Source: Pezicula radicicola (lineage: Eukaryota > Ascomycota > Leotiomycetes > Helotiales > Dermateaceae). Taken from it: DNA of 64,000 bases. The stretch's first letter is position 1; every line of letters begins with the position of its first letter. Where the stretch lies: contig PDUO01000023.1 of assembly GCA_003008705.1 (NCBI GenBank), forward strand, positions 101,312 through 165,311, read 5' to 3'. This document shows, one piece after another, positions 35,046 through 47,694 of the stretch. The position numbers and the translations under genes are program-made. The notes under the pieces were generated by a model, which worked only from the letters and a program-made list of their open reading frames with translations, made no database searches and was not told where the DNA came from.

Positions 35046-36212
35046 ACGGATATTTTTAATGAAGTTCACCAGTGGTGACTCTTTAGTTATGATAGATGGC
35101 TTTATGTTGTATTATAGTACTCGACACTTGTAGTGTCGGCTGGTATTGAGTCCCTAATAAGGAAATATAATACATGCGCAATCTAATCCCTTTGACAATT
35201 ATGTTTCTTTTGAAAATCAGGTAGATTTCGACTCGAATTTGGAGCCATCAAGAAACTTAACGTGACCAAAAGAATGAAGGTAGTATAATTTGTAAATATA
35301 AACCCCTTTGAGTTAAACAAAAATACTTTAGTTACACAAGGTACAAGACAAGTAAGTATATGCAGAAGAATAATACCTATTAATTGACGGGAGATTGATA
35401 ACCCCATAACAAATATTTCTAAGTTTCTAGGTTTTTTTAATACTTTGCTAGCTTTAGAAATTATAAAACTAATATCGCTGGGCCGCACGATTACCTCTAT
35501 CGCTGCCCCTATCCCTAAGCGATATTAAGCCTTCCTTGATGCAAGGACATACGCTACATTTATAGGCCTCCCCGGCCTTCTGCAGCCTAGAATTAAACGT
35601 CTGTGGTACTACTACTGCCTACAACATAACTAATTCTCAGTCTCTAAGGAAAAGTAGCTACCTAACGACTAAGTGAATGCTTTAACGCGTCAGCGTCCCA
35701 AACGACGATGCAGTTCTTGTTGAAGGCGAAGATAGATTTGGCACATAACTCTTGCTTATTTGTCTGCCTAGGAGCCAGCCAGCATACGATGATGGATCTT
35801 AGGAATAAAGCGTTGGTGGATGTGAAGAGCAAAGGGGTCTGTCAGAAATGGTGCCTACTAATGTGGGCCCCCAGGCTTGTCTTGGCACATCCGGGTTATT
35901 TGAGGCCCACCATGTGGTTAAATCGACCCATGGGACCACCAATCAATTTATCAATATTACTCCATATATCGATATTCATCGATTCCATTGAATCTATTGC
36001 TTCCGCTGTATGGATTCTAACAGGGTCGAAAGTCCCAAAACTGCCTAGAGTCCGACGATGTCGCAAACTTAGGCCACAGTATTTCGGCGTCGTCGCTCGA
36101 AGTGACCTTTCAGTACTCGTACTTGTCAAGAATAGGCTGCCATGAACAGACAGAGTTATTAAAGTTCATGTTTCACCAAGTCATATTAGCTTTTGCGCAT
36201 CCTAAATAGAAA
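35046..36212. other. Intergenic, no supported gene
   Basis: 1.17 kb between the ferritin-like gene and the ABC transporter. A plus frame at 35708-36145 (145 codons) has poor codon character and no motif. A small inverted pair AATATCGCT/AGCGATATT spans about 35472-35526. AT-rich patches near 35160-35470. Confidence 0.5.
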
Positions 36213-39200
36213 ATGACCAACTCGACCGCATACGCAGACGACAATAGCTTTGGGCCATTTTTGGAGCTTCCGGGTAGAGAAACGTTCGACTTCACTCTTC
36301 TGTTCGAGGAGACAATCTTATCAATTGCGCCGTCGGCTTTATTGTTGCTTTTGATCCCACCAAGGATTCTACGCTTATGGAAGACCCCTCGCAAGGTGAC
36401 TACTAGCAATCTTCAGAAGACCAAGATTGTAAGTCTCCTGGGTTACTCTTTGTAAAAAAAACATATTGACGAAATTCAGGTTATTCTCGCCATTTTCAGT
36501 ATTTTACAAGTCGTCAATGTTATTGAGGTGTCGCAATCATCGCTTCGAAGTCGTGCTTCGCTAGCCGCTGCTCTGCTTGCACTTGCAGCCGCGCTCGGCC
36601 TCTGTATACTGTCATACATTGAACATACGAAAAACATCCGGCCAAGCTCAATAATCAACGCATATCTTCTTCTTACGCTACCTTTTGATGGCGCACAGCT
36701 TCGTACTAGATGGCTGCGCGGAGAGGATCTTGCTGAGAACGGAGTAGCATCCGCCATTTTAGCTGCCAAGCTCCTAGTTCTTATCTCTGAATCGATAGAG
36801 AAGAGAACATTATTATTTACAACTTATGCCGATCCCTCTCCAGAGGCCACCAGTGGCCTGTATTCTCGAGGTCTCTTCTGGTGGCTAAACCCGCTCTTCC
36901 AACTGGGATTCAGAAACGTTGTCAATGAAACTGATCTGTTTGCGGCCGACGGGGACCTGCTATCAAAATCTCTTGATATCAGGTTCAGTAGGCATTGGGA
37001 AAATCGTGTGTCATCTAACCCCCGCGTGTCTTTTTACTAAGTACTGATATGCTGTATAGGCAAGAGATATCCAGAAAACCACACTTTGGTCTGGGTCATG
37101 TTACGCACGATGTTGGGGCCCCTTGCAGCTGGAGTGTTGCCGCGTCTAGCATTGACATTCTTTCGATTCATGCAACCTCTCCTAATCAGTAGTATCACGG
37201 AACTAGTGAAAGAACCCGATTCTGAATCCGCTAGTAATCGTGGATGGGGACTGACAGCTGCATTTGGACTGGTTTACATTGGGTTAGCCGTGGCTGGTGG
37301 TGCTTACCAGCATAAGGCGAACAGAATGGCAACAATGGTCAGAGGTTCACTTGTGAATGCTATATATACACAAACTCTAGACTTATCAGTTACCAGCCTT
37401 GACGAATCGGCTGCCGTTACTCTGATGTCCTCCGATGTAGAACGGATATGCGACGCTGTTCTACCAATACACAATATGTGGGCAAGTCCTATGGAGGTTG
37501 CCTTGGCAATTTGGCTGCTACAGAAAGAGATCGGTCTCGCTCTCTTGGGTCCTTTCTTCATAACTGTCTTAGCAGTATCCGGCCCGTTTGTAGTCTCGCG
37601 TCACATGGGAAATGCTCAGAAGGCTTGGGTCCAAAGTATTCAGACCAGAATTGATACAACCGCAAAGATGCTGCAGGCAATGAAGGGGGTCAAAATGCTT
37701 GGTCTCAACTCAAAAATGAGCAGCATTGTTTATCAGCTGAGACTGGACGAAATTACCAAATCACTGAAAATGAGGAAGCTATTCGTTGTTATGATCGCCT
37801 TCGGCAACATGTCCAGCATTTTCGCTCCGGGAGCTGCTTTTGCCCTCTATGTCATAGTAGCCGCCGTCAATGGACAAACACTTGATGTCACCTCGGCATT
37901 CACGGCGCTTTCACTTATTACCTTGCTGGTTGCACCTATTCGTGCTATTGTATTTGCGACTCCACCACTAATAGCAGCCGTTGGTTGTTTTGATCGAATT
38001 CAGTCTTTTCTCTTCTCTCCAACCAAAAGGGATCATCGGATGCTGCTACCACCGCTACAAGGTCGACCACACAGTGTAGTAAGAATGAACACGATTGCCA
38101 GGAATGCCACCGTCGATTCCGATATCGAATTGGAGGATATCACACCACGAACAAATACGAGCTCATCGCTAGCGAGCATCCGCGTTAAAAACTTGACACT
38201 TGCTTGGTCTGACGATGGTAGCCCTGTGATTCACGATTTTTCTTTTGATTTTCAACCTGGGGATCTGACAATGATTGTTGGCCCAGTCGGATGTGGCAAA
38301 TCTAGCCTCCTCCGAGGTCTGCTTGGAGAAACTCCGTCATCAAAAGGCAATGTCTACATCGACCGAGCAAATGCTGCATTCGTTAATCAGGTTCCCTGGA
38401 TCCAGAACAGCAGTATTCGAAACAACATTATTGGGGTATCTATTTTTGAGCCCGAATGGTACGCCAAGGTTGTTCACGCCTGTGCATTGGACACAGACAT
38501 CCAAGCACTTCCTGAGGGCGATAGTACCAAGGCGGGTTCGTCAGGTACTGCACTCTCTGGAGGTCAAAGGTTGCGTATAGTATGCTGGGTGCTCTTGATT
38601 GCCATTATTGCTGCTAACATTAGATAGGCACTTGCTCGAGCTATCTATTCACGGCAACAGATCTTAATACTAGATGATGTCTTCAGTGGCCTTGATACCA
38701 TAAGCGAGGATCGTATCTTTTCGCGCCTACTCGGAAAGAGCGGGCTGCTTCGTCGACTAGGTACAACTGTCATACTAGTCACTCACGCAGCTCATCGCCT
38801 CTCCTATGCTGACCACATTATCGCACTCAGCGCTCAGGGCACAGTCTTGGAACAAGGCAAATTTGGACATCTTGTGGCGAGCAATGGATATGTTGCTGGA
38901 CTTGCCGCGCGACATACACTAGAAGCAGAAGATGTGCCTAAAGAAGAACTAGCTTCGGTGAAAGCAACGGTGGATGATGATATAGACCGACAAAATGCTG
39001 CAGCGGATCTCCATCGTCCCATAGGGAACTGGGCGATCTACAGCTATTACTTTACAAGCGCTGGGCGGCGTAATGTTGTGGCTTGGATGGGTTTAATGAT
39101 TTGCTACTCTGTGTTTCAGCTATTTCCAGGTAAAGTTATTCCAATCACAGTTTGTGCCTCTGCTAACATTGAGAAGATCTCTGGATCAAGTTCTGGACGA

Positions 39201-40783
39201 GCGCCATTGCTGTTCACGGCAACTCGATTAACGGCCTTTATCTTGGCATACTTATTGCTGTGGAATTCGTTGCCATGGCCACACTCATGGCCTTAACCGG
39301 CATGCTATTTGTCATCATGATACCCCGTTCCGCAATTTATCTTCATGGACGGTTACTCGAGACAGTCGAAAATGCACCACTTTCCTTCTTCACTTCCACA
39401 GATGCCGGACAAATTGTCAATAGGTTCAGCCAAGACTTGTCAGTTATCGACACTGAACTTCCACTTGCTGGGCTTATACTGGCGAACAACTTCTTCATGA
39501 CGATAATACAGGCGATTTTAATCTGCATTTCAGAATCCTACTTCGCCACCCTTTTGCCTCTTGTGCTGATCGTAACATACGTATTGCAGAAGTTCTACCT
39601 GCGCACATCACGCCAAATCCGGTTAATGGGTCTTGAAGCGAAAGCACCACTCTACAGCAACTTCTTGGAAACTCTTAGCGGGCTGGTCACGATCAGAGCC
39701 TTTGGCTGGACTAAGGATATGAAGAAACGAAATATGGCGTTTCTGGATGCATCTCAAAGACCGTTCTACCTTTTGTATTGCATCCAGAGGTGGCTTACAC
39801 TGGTCGTTGATCTACTTGTGGCAGCCCTCGCCGTCATTTTGGTGGCACTGATAGTAAGATTTCGGCACGGAGCTGACGCAGGATTCGTCGGAGTGGCACT
39901 TATCAGCATCATGTCTTTTAACATGTCTCTTTCTGAAGTCATCAAAAATTGGACGGCTATCGAAACGTCGTTGGGTGCTGTCTCCCGAATAAAGTCGTTC
40001 GTAGGCAGCACTCCCTCCGAAAATCTTCTCCAAGAATCTCAAGAAGTACCACCGGAATGGCCAGCAAAGGGAACCATTCTCATTTCGGATATTTCTGCCT
40101 CCTATACCCTTGACCAACCTCCAGCTCTTCGCAACATCAGTCTCTCGATCCCTGCCGGTCAGAAAATCGGAATTTGTGGACCTTCTGGCTCTGGCAAATC
40201 ATCCTTTGTCGCCCTACTATTCCATATGCTGGAGATCAAAGAAGGATCAATTATGATTGACGATGTTGACCTTTCAACAATCCCAAGAAATGTACTCAGG
40301 GAGCGTCTAACAGTGATACCCCAGGAACCGATCTTCCTCAAAGGCACCATCCGACAAAATCTCGACCCGTTAGACCTCGAAAGAGAAGATTCAACTGCTG
40401 AGGCTGTTCTCAGAAAGGTCGGATTGTGGTCAATCGTGACGAATGCCGGCGGACTGGATATACCCATGGAGGCAGAAGATTTGTTGTCGCATGGACAACG
40501 CCAGCTCTTCTGTCTGGCACGAGCCATGCTGAGATCTTCCAAAATTCTCATTATTGATGAAGCAACCGCTAGTGTCGACTTACAGACTGACAATCTCATG
40601 CAGCAAATTATCTCTGATCATTTCACAGACTGTACTATCATTGCTGTGGCCCACAGATTGCAGACTATTAGAAATTTTGATAGGATTGCTGTGTTTGATG
40701 ATGGAAGGATTGTGGAGTGTGGAGATCCGGATTCACTCCTTTCGGATGAGGGTAGCAGGTTTAAAGCATTGTGGGATTCTTGA
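36213..40783 (+). CDS. Full-length ABCC (MRP-type) ABC transporter
   Basis: Exports conjugates or xenobiotics across the plasma or vacuolar membrane by family analogy. Five exons, 36213-36428, 36480-37005, 37060-38579, 38628-39129 and 39177-40783, give 1456 aa. An N-terminal membrane domain (about residues 1-130) precedes TMD1. NBD1: Walker A GPVGCGKSSLLRGLLGE (about 655), signature LSGGQRLRIALARAI (completed by splicing), Walker B ILILDDVFSGLD. TMD2 starts near 850. NBD2: Walker A GPSGSGKSSFVALL (about 1256), signature LSHGQRQLFCLARAML and Walker B ILIIDEATASVD. In NBD1 the residue after Walker B is Asp, not Glu, which is usual for the degenerate ATP site of ABCC proteins; NBD2 has Glu. The NBD2 signature has His for the second position Gly. 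All key residues are present, so it looks functional. Confidence 0.93.
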
Positions 40784-41004
40784 GGTGTTTAGTAGAGATC
40801 GTGAGTTGAGAAACTTTGTGCTATCTTCTTTTTGCCTAACTTTCGTTAAGATCTAGATCAGTTACTGGTAGAGTACATTGCTTGACTATCCTGTATAACT
40901 GGGGGAAGACTGTGGGATCTATTAGACCTATATAGATTAAAATTATCATAGGTTTCATTACATCCATGATTACTATAAGCTCTAAGGTCACTTTCTAGTA
41001 GGGG

Positions 41005-41193
41005 TAGGGCATATAAATACCTTATTTTGGATATCTCTACCTCTAATACATTTAATTAATATCTACCTACTTATTCGTACTATAGTCTCTCGACTTCTAC
41101 TAGTTAGAAAGTGGGAATTTGTGGCCCTTTAAGCTCTAGCAAATCATCTTTCGTCGCCCTACTCCTCTATATGCCAGTGATCAAAGAAGGATA
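41005..41193 (+). pseudogene. RIP-decayed duplicate of the neighbouring transporter's NBD2
   Basis: About 190 bp, beginning some 220 bp past the transporter stop, align to 40065-40248. Shared words include GGAATTTGTGG, GTCGCCCTACT, AGTCTCTCGA and ATCAAAGAAGGAT. Differences are largely C-to-T and G-to-A. The Walker A segment GPSGSGKSS has become GPLSSSKSS, so the fold is not functional. It stops abruptly at 41193. The surrounding 40784-41350 is AT-rich and otherwise empty. Confidence 0.8.
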
Positions 41194-41350
41194 TTGATTA
41201 TATAATTAGCGTAGTTTAGCTAGGGGAGTGGTATGACTAAATACTTCATGTTTGGGAATCGTCATCATCTTCATCCTTATCAGTTAAATTCCCTATATTT
41301 ATCAATTTACCTGACTCGATCATTGGCCCTAAGTATCCTAGTGCTTTTGC

Positions 41351-43377
41351 ATGAGCATCCTTTTCGTTATGGCGAGTGCGAATGCCTTCACATATTGTCG
41401 CGCGTTGCAGGGCAGGAATATCCGACTCCTAGAGGTGATTCTAGAGTTTCAGCTGGGTACTTTAGAAATCTGTCTCGTCGAAAAAAGTCTCGACGAAGCA
41501 AAGTTTGAAGCGCTTTCGTATGTATGGGGAAATCAAGCGGCGAAGAAACTGGTGAAATGTAATGGTCATTGGCTTTATATCGGATCTAACCTTCACGATG
41601 CTCTATGTGAGAGACGCCGCCGTGGGTCTACATCATTTCTCTGGGCTGATGCAATTTGCGTCAATCAATCTGATGAGCAGGAGAAGACTAGTCAAGTTCG
41701 CATGATGCGAGACATTTATGTCATGGCGGATCGAGTTATCAACTGGATAGGGAAAGAGCGGCCCAAAGATTCCGATGCCTTTCAGCTAGCAAAATCACTA
41801 TATCAGAAATGCGATGGGGAACGGTATGATATAGATGTAGGCATCTATGACTTCGAGGTTATCAGCCACCCCTGGTTCAGCCGAGTGTGGGTCATTCAGG
41901 AGCTTCTAGTCGCCCAAAGATCCATTATGTGGAGGGGAGCTTTAGAATTTGACACGAATATAATCCTCTGGTCTGTGATGCAGATTGCACGTCATCGAGA
42001 CCTGTACAGCAGGTTCGATATCACCATGAAAAGTCCGAAAACTTCAGCACTTATGGCCCGAAATATTGCAGCAAGCTGCTTTGACTACAAGAAGAAAGGT
42101 CGCCTACCACTTTATGATACCCTTTCTCGAAACTCTGGTATGGGAGCAACGGATCTCAGAGACCGATTTTTCGCCCTCGCTGGCGTGTCAGTTGGTCTTG
42201 ACTCAGCCTTTGTCAATTACGGCAAGACATTTCGAGAGGTTGCTTGCTTAGTTGGTAAAATGACTTTGCTAGGCTTTCCAGAATACAAAGTTGGACCAGG
42301 AGACACTGAAATGCTAATTCTCAACCAAAACCCCCAAGAACATAGATTTCTGATCGAATGGTTGGCATTTCACGCAAATCCCCAAAACTACAAACTGGAT
42401 ATACCTTCATGGGTACCCGACTTACTATCTGCTCATAGCCCAGGCTTAGTCATGACTGGTTTCTATAATACTTTAAACTTGAGTGGGGTGAGGGATATTC
42501 CCAGCCTGCAGGTCTGGTTGAGGAAGAGGCAATTCTACAATTGGCCAAGGCCTTCTCAAAATCATTGGGAAATACCAGTACCAGATGTGCGTAGGTTCTT
42601 CACTTTTTCCACAATTTGATAAGAACACATCAGCCAAGTACTCACCTATAGAAAATATAGGAGATAGACATCAGAGGCGCCATTTTTGATCGTGTGAAGA
42701 TCGTGGCCAGAGACCGACCACCGCAGGCTTCCCCAGATCCCAATGTGACAATAAGCACCCTTGATAACTTGACGGCAATAGAAATGATCGCTCAGTACGA
42801 GGCAGTAATTGAAAAAATGGCTAGGTACGAGACGGCAATGGTCTCCTGGCTCTCTGAGATCAGGCTACTGGCGGAACCAAGCCTAAGCCCCAAGGATAGT
42901 ATCATGGCAGGGTCGTCATTTGATTCATTCTGGCGAGCCCTCGTTTATAACTGCGGCCCGCACTTTAACTACAATTCACCTAATCAACGGCCAAAGACCT
43001 GGTTGGCCATTAGCTTTGGATACTGGTATCTTTTGAAAAAACTTTATATGGTAAATCGCAACTGTGTAAACTGGGTAAACTGGGTATTTCATTGCAAAAT
43101 TCTAGAAACACTAGCAGCGCCGTTTGAGGAAGCCGAAGGCAGGGTTCGCCAGGCGAGGAATTTTTTTGTTTCCCAACTGGGTAGGATTGGATGGGTGCCT
43201 TTTCGCACACAGGTTGGGGACCGTGTTTGTGTTTTCCGAGGGGTGAGAATTCCAGTCATCTTGAGATTACAAGGCGATCGATGGGAGTTTATAGGAGGTT
43301 GTTATGTTCATGGCTTAATGGATGGTGAGGTTTGGGATCTAGAGGGTCTCCACTGGGAGGACATAAGTTTCGTCTAG
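41351..43377 (+). CDS. HET-domain protein (heterokaryon incompatibility type)
   Basis: Two exons, 41351-42586 and 42661-43377 (74-nt intron), give 650 aa. The HET domain shows its three usual blocks: FEALSYVWG near residue 52, FLWADAICVNQSDEQEKTSQ near 95-115 and HPWFSRVWVIQEL near 172. The C-terminal region after the intron has the typical close of this class: WVPFRTQVGDRVCVFRGVRI, LRLQG and YVHGLMDGEVWDL. Either ATG at 41351 or the better-context one at 41369 could be the start; few residues are affected. HET domains act in allorecognition or programmed cell death in fungi, but most copies have no tested role. It lies beside decayed duplicate DNA, a typical setting. Confidence 0.87.
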
Positions 43378-43565
43378 GCTTATTATAACTCTAAATTATT
43401 TTAATTTCGAGGTAGAAAATAACACATCTAGTTGCTAGCACAATAACTCTAGAAACCGACGTTGCACTCAGTGCTCGCAAAGCAGCTGGTGTCCTGCCTC
43501 AATGACCTGTTCGTCTCAAAATCCTCATAAAAAGGAGCCTAATTTCTAATAAACTGTAATAGTCA

Positions 43566-44043
43566 CCTACTACGCAGAGCCCTACACCTGCGCAAATGCA
43601 AACACACCACCACTAACCGACGGATCAGGCGGAGCAGCAAAAACATTCAGGATCGCCGAAGCGACCTGAGTCGTTACTCCATTCGCAGCTCAAGGAGCTT
43701 ATACAGCCAAATTGACTGCTACGCCCAAGGGTGGAACCGCTGGTTGTTATGTTCAGGTGAGTTGTTCTCCTCTTTGCGAACCGCTATCCTTTACTTCGAG
43801 GAATAAATTTCTGATTTGCTTTGGTGGTATAGCTTTACAGTGATGCTAACTGTTAAGTTGCACAAACTAATGATATTTGGAGTCATGCTTTCAATGGTAT
43901 TGCTATTGATATGGGAAATATTATCGGTTGTGCCAACCATTTTGGAAAAACTTACAATGCTCTTGTTATCTTCTGTGGTTAAGCTTCTTCAACGAACTAT
44001 TTTTGGTGTGGCATCGTGGAGTGTGACATCTGGATTGTTGCTT
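43566..44043 (+). pseudogene. Broken small secreted-type protein gene with in-frame stops
   Basis: One frame reads YYAEPYTCANANTPPLTDGS, GGAAKTFRIAEAT, stop (TGA near 43668), VVTPFAAQGAYTAKLTATPK, GGTAGCYVQ. A GTGAGT...TAG intron (43756-43831) then leads in frame to LYSDANC, stop, VAQTNDIWSHAFNGIAIDMG and NIIGCANHFGKTYNALVIFC, then another stop. Each stop could come from Arg or Gln codons by C-to-T. Spaced Cys residues and Gly/Thr richness suggest a secreted protein, but I do not recognise the family and the signal peptide is not visible. I give only what the DNA reads. Confidence 0.55.
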
Positions 44044-44395
44044 TGACCGCATAATTTGTTTGAAAATATGAATGCTAATGAACACTACCCTTAATGGAAA
44101 CAATTAACTACCACCTTGAATCGAGGCGAAATTTGTTGGCAATATTCCAATTACGATTTCTTTATCGATCTCAAATGCATACGGCAGGAATTTATTCTGT
44201 TTTATAAATTGTCGTATCTGTTAAACAAGTCAAGGGGATTATGGAGGTTTCCTGTGCTGTCTAGACGTTACTTAAAGTTTCAATCTGCAGAAATGGAAAC
44301 AGGCTAAACCGTTGTCATTGAATCCAAATAGCTTTAAATGAGGAATCCATCTTGCTCTTAGCACGACATAGAATACAGTATTTTCAACAGAACTG

Positions 44396-44620
44396 CTTAC
44401 CCCAAATGTAAGTATCAACACAGTGCGATTTATTCACCTCTTTTACTTCTATATCGCCTTCATTATCTCCCTTATATTTAGCAAGAAATCGCTCAAAGGC
44501 CTCTTCCTTCCACCTAGCTTCTCTTTCAAGTTCGAGCTTGGCTTTACGAACTACTCTCTTGAACTCTAGCTTAGCATTGCGAAGTATTTCCTTGATTTCG
44601 TCCGCTCTGATTTCATCTGC
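44396..44620 (-). other. Possible coiled-coil coding remnant
   Basis: The minus strand is open from an AG acceptor-like site near 44620 to a TGA near 44396. It encodes highly charged helix-like sequence, for example ADEIRADEIKEILRNAKLEF followed by KRVVRKAKLELEREARWKEE. Base composition is unlike its surroundings. No upstream exon was found, so it may be the 3' end of a decayed gene. Confidence 0.35.
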
Positions 44621-46434
44621 TATTGTGTGTGTGTTTGTAGAGGAATTTTTCGTGTATGTTTAGAGGTATAGAGTTCATAGATATCGGTTTGTAGTAAATG
44701 AGGGTAGTCTTTCGAAAATCTATATGTCTACTGATTCGTGTCGGTTCGCTCTGAAATCGATGTGGTGCCCAATCTAATAGCAACTAGCAAACTAGCGAAT
44801 AGTACGTAGTGTGCTGTGTTGTAGTAAGATTGGTTCGATTTTGTAACTACTAAGTAGAATCGTAGTCTAATTATACCAATCCATCAACAAAGACTAGTCC
44901 AGTTTGGGCTAGTGGTGCGGCCCGGCCCGGCTGAGCGTGGCTTCCCATTGGCCCAGCGCGCTGCTGGCACGCTTACATAGTACACACGCAATATCAGAAA
45001 TTGACGTTCCAACATTAAGCATCATTTAAATTCTAAATGTCCTATAATACGATATTTGAATGCCTAATAATATCCAAGAGCAGTGAACTAGCTAACACAC
45101 TGAGATTTTGTTGTCCTTCGCAGCCGTTGACTTTACTGTACCGTCCGTTCGAAGAGGTTTGTACCAACAACCCATTCTAAACATTTTTCAAGGCCTCCAA
45201 TATGCGATTGACGAATATGCTAAGGCCTTGAATGGTTGAGTTAATCTGCGCGCCCTATTCATTACTTCACCCGGAATGAGGCTCTCTTACTATTTGAAAT
45301 TTGACAATGTAATTATATTGCTAGTGTAGAAATCGGTCAATGCTACGAAGTAGCGGGTTTATACAGGCCAGAAAGGATGTAATCGTCGGCAATAGGTCTA
45401 TCCGTTCCGGAGCCTCTCTACGTACTGTAGCGTTCCGACGATTAGCGAGGAATGCACCTGATTTTGGGGTGCATTTGAGAAATATAGAAAGGGCTTAGAA
45501 TAAATACAATTTTAAACTGTTTCTTATTCAGATAATGCCATGAGATATTTTGCAGACAATTCTGTGCATATGTCCCTTTGGTAGTATATCTATCATAGAA
45601 TTAAAGGATAGTCTAAAAGCTCTATGTGCTGCTTGACAGTATTTAGAATAGGAACATGTAGGAACTGCAAACAGGGTAAATAGCTGCTGGAGAAGTTTGA
45701 ATACTTACCATTAGGCTTCTTTATTGCTCTTAGCAGTTCACAGAAGATATCATGTTTGTGTAGCGCCATTCTGAATCTGTGGCCTTGCAAGGTCTTTCAA
45801 ATAAGTCTATGTACTTGTGTACTTTCGAAGCTTTCTCATGCTTACTAATTCCCCCCCTCCCCCCCCGCCCCTAACTAACCTAGTTACAATGTAAAGTCAT
45901 TATTTAACCTTAGCCCTAGTCGATCTGCTAAATTAGAAATATATGAAGGAATGCTATAACTAGACAGCTTTGACTGTTGGGGGCCAAAGTGAGTTTTGGT
46001 GTTTTAAGCTGAGCGGAAAATTTGGACGAGAAAAATTCTTATATGGACGTCAGTAAATACAAATAAACGAACATACTTGCTTCAAACACTGCAGGTCGCC
46101 ATGTTGGCGTCAACTGTAACAACAGTTCAAGAATAACGAGACTATAAAGACAACTATTTTGCCTGTCATCCTCTAAATACAAAATATTCTAGCATTATGG
46201 TCTGGCGAGCTCGGCAGAGTAGCTCAAAACTAATTCATTGGTTGTGAAGTATCATAAGAGCTCTTAAATTTAGCCTAGCGCTAGGGTGCCACGAATTGAC
46301 CTATCCCTCTGTAAACAACACGCTCAACACGACAACTGTCAACAACATCGTCGTCTTCGCAACTCGATGACCTCGTAAGTCGTCTATGTATTAATCCTAT
46401 TATATGGTTTGCTCATGAGGCATCTAGACTCAAG
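44621..46434. other. Accessory intergenic DNA, no supported gene
   Basis: Low gene content. Notable: a GC-rich island near 44915-44970 with GGCCCGGCCCGG, a 9-bp inverted pair AATCGTCGG/CCGACGATT at 45381-45443, and a poly-C stretch near 45851-45873. A 65-codon minus frame at 45593-45790 is not convincing. Confidence 0.5.
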
Positions 46435-47694
46435 ATGGAGTCTCAAGATGATGACGAAGAAATGGCCGGTTCCCTCTCAAGCCTGGGAGCGGAGCGCGCG
46501 CCACACCTTCAACATTGTAACCAGATCGAAAACAAGGTCATATCACACTTTGTAGGGAATGGAGGTGAACGAACGCAGCTTCAACATATCAACCGTGAGT
46601 GCTTTTCGCATCACCGCCTTACCTGCGAGCCCAAAGGTCTTGTTCGGTGTAAAGCTAACAAGGTGATAGATACTTCAGTTCCAAATGTCCCCAAGGTCCC
46701 TTATTCCTTTGCAACTGAGAACACACCAGAGAGTATTGGACAAGGAAGTGCACCAAGTTCTGCACATCGCAGACAGCTTGAAAATGAGGTCGCCTTTTGC
46801 TATAATATGGCTGTAAAGCTCGAACCCCATCGGCAGGAGGTTCATCGTCAGTATATCATTTCTTTGAACTTCCATGGCAACTACGAGCGCCATAGACACC
46901 TGATATCTGATCTGAAGCTGATTTAGTAACGAACCTCAGTTCTAAATGCTTACCATGCCCTTGGACTCGATCCTACCAAGTTGCGAGTCACCACCGCTGG
47001 TAGACTAGAATTACAACAGAATCGTACCTACATTAACAAGGAAGTCGTCTCCCCTCCTGCGCCGGGTGTGAGAGTCGTGCCTTCATCGGTTGGGATCACA
47101 CGTTAGTCTAGCCTTTCAACAATTACCCACTAATCTACAGCACGCGGGGCCGAGGATCCCATTCTATCCGAAGCTAACCAGGTATTACTACCAGTTGCAA
47201 GTACTTCTAACACCTCTTATTCTGTTCCCATTCAGAATCCTCTCACCACCACCTCCGCCGAACTAAATTTGGAGTCACCACGACCTGTTAGGCCATGGAA
47301 AGTCAAGAACCCCTCTGCCGAAAAGAGCAAGTCCAAAACCGCGCCGATGGGCCTCGAACCATTGATCAAGGATGATGGCAGCATGGATCTCACCAATCTC
47401 TTCCTTTGTCGAGAGTGTGGCGAGCGCTTCAAGGCCGAGATTAAGCTGAAGGAGCATCATATCCAGAATCACGTCGATAGTTCCGAGTGGCCTTACATGT
47501 GCAATGTCTGCCAAAAGAGGTTCCCGAATGAACGTCAACTCGAAAGACATGCAGACTCGGTTCGATGTACCGTTGATGAGACCAGACCAAAGATCATTCA
47601 TAGAGGTTATATTGAGGAAAATACGATAAAGGCAAATGAGCATCTTCATCATGTTTTTAGTTCTGCTCGATACGAGCGGGACTGGATGTTGTGA
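46435..47694 (+). CDS. C2H2-type zinc-finger protein (hypothetical, possibly nuclear)
   Basis: A three-exon model fits: 46435-46846, 46940-47101 and 47141-47694, giving 375 aa. The first intron (93 nt, GTCAGT...CTCAG) removes an in-frame TAG-TAA pair; without it the gene would be broken. The second intron is only 39 nt but has a CTAAT branch-like site. Exon 3 carries two fingers: CRECGERFKAEIKLKEHHIQ ending NH, and CNVCQKRFPNERQLERHADS ending VRC (a C2HC form). The rest is charged and Ser/Pro-rich. Additional coding may follow past 47694, where other frames stay open. DNA or RNA binding is inferred from the fingers; the N-terminal 180 residues match nothing I know. Confidence 0.6.

Noticed and set aside
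35708..36145. 145-codon plus-strand frame upstream of the ABC transporter
   Set aside because: Codon character and residue mix look random; no motif and no splice partner.
41100..41200. Initial idea that the transporter has an additional downstream exon
   Set aside because: The matching DNA is a mutated duplicate of an existing NBD2 segment with a ruined Walker A, not a new exon.
45381..45443. 9-bp inverted repeat AATCGTCGG/CCGACGATT
   Set aside because: Loop of about 45 nt and short stem; expected by chance at this scale, no terminator context.
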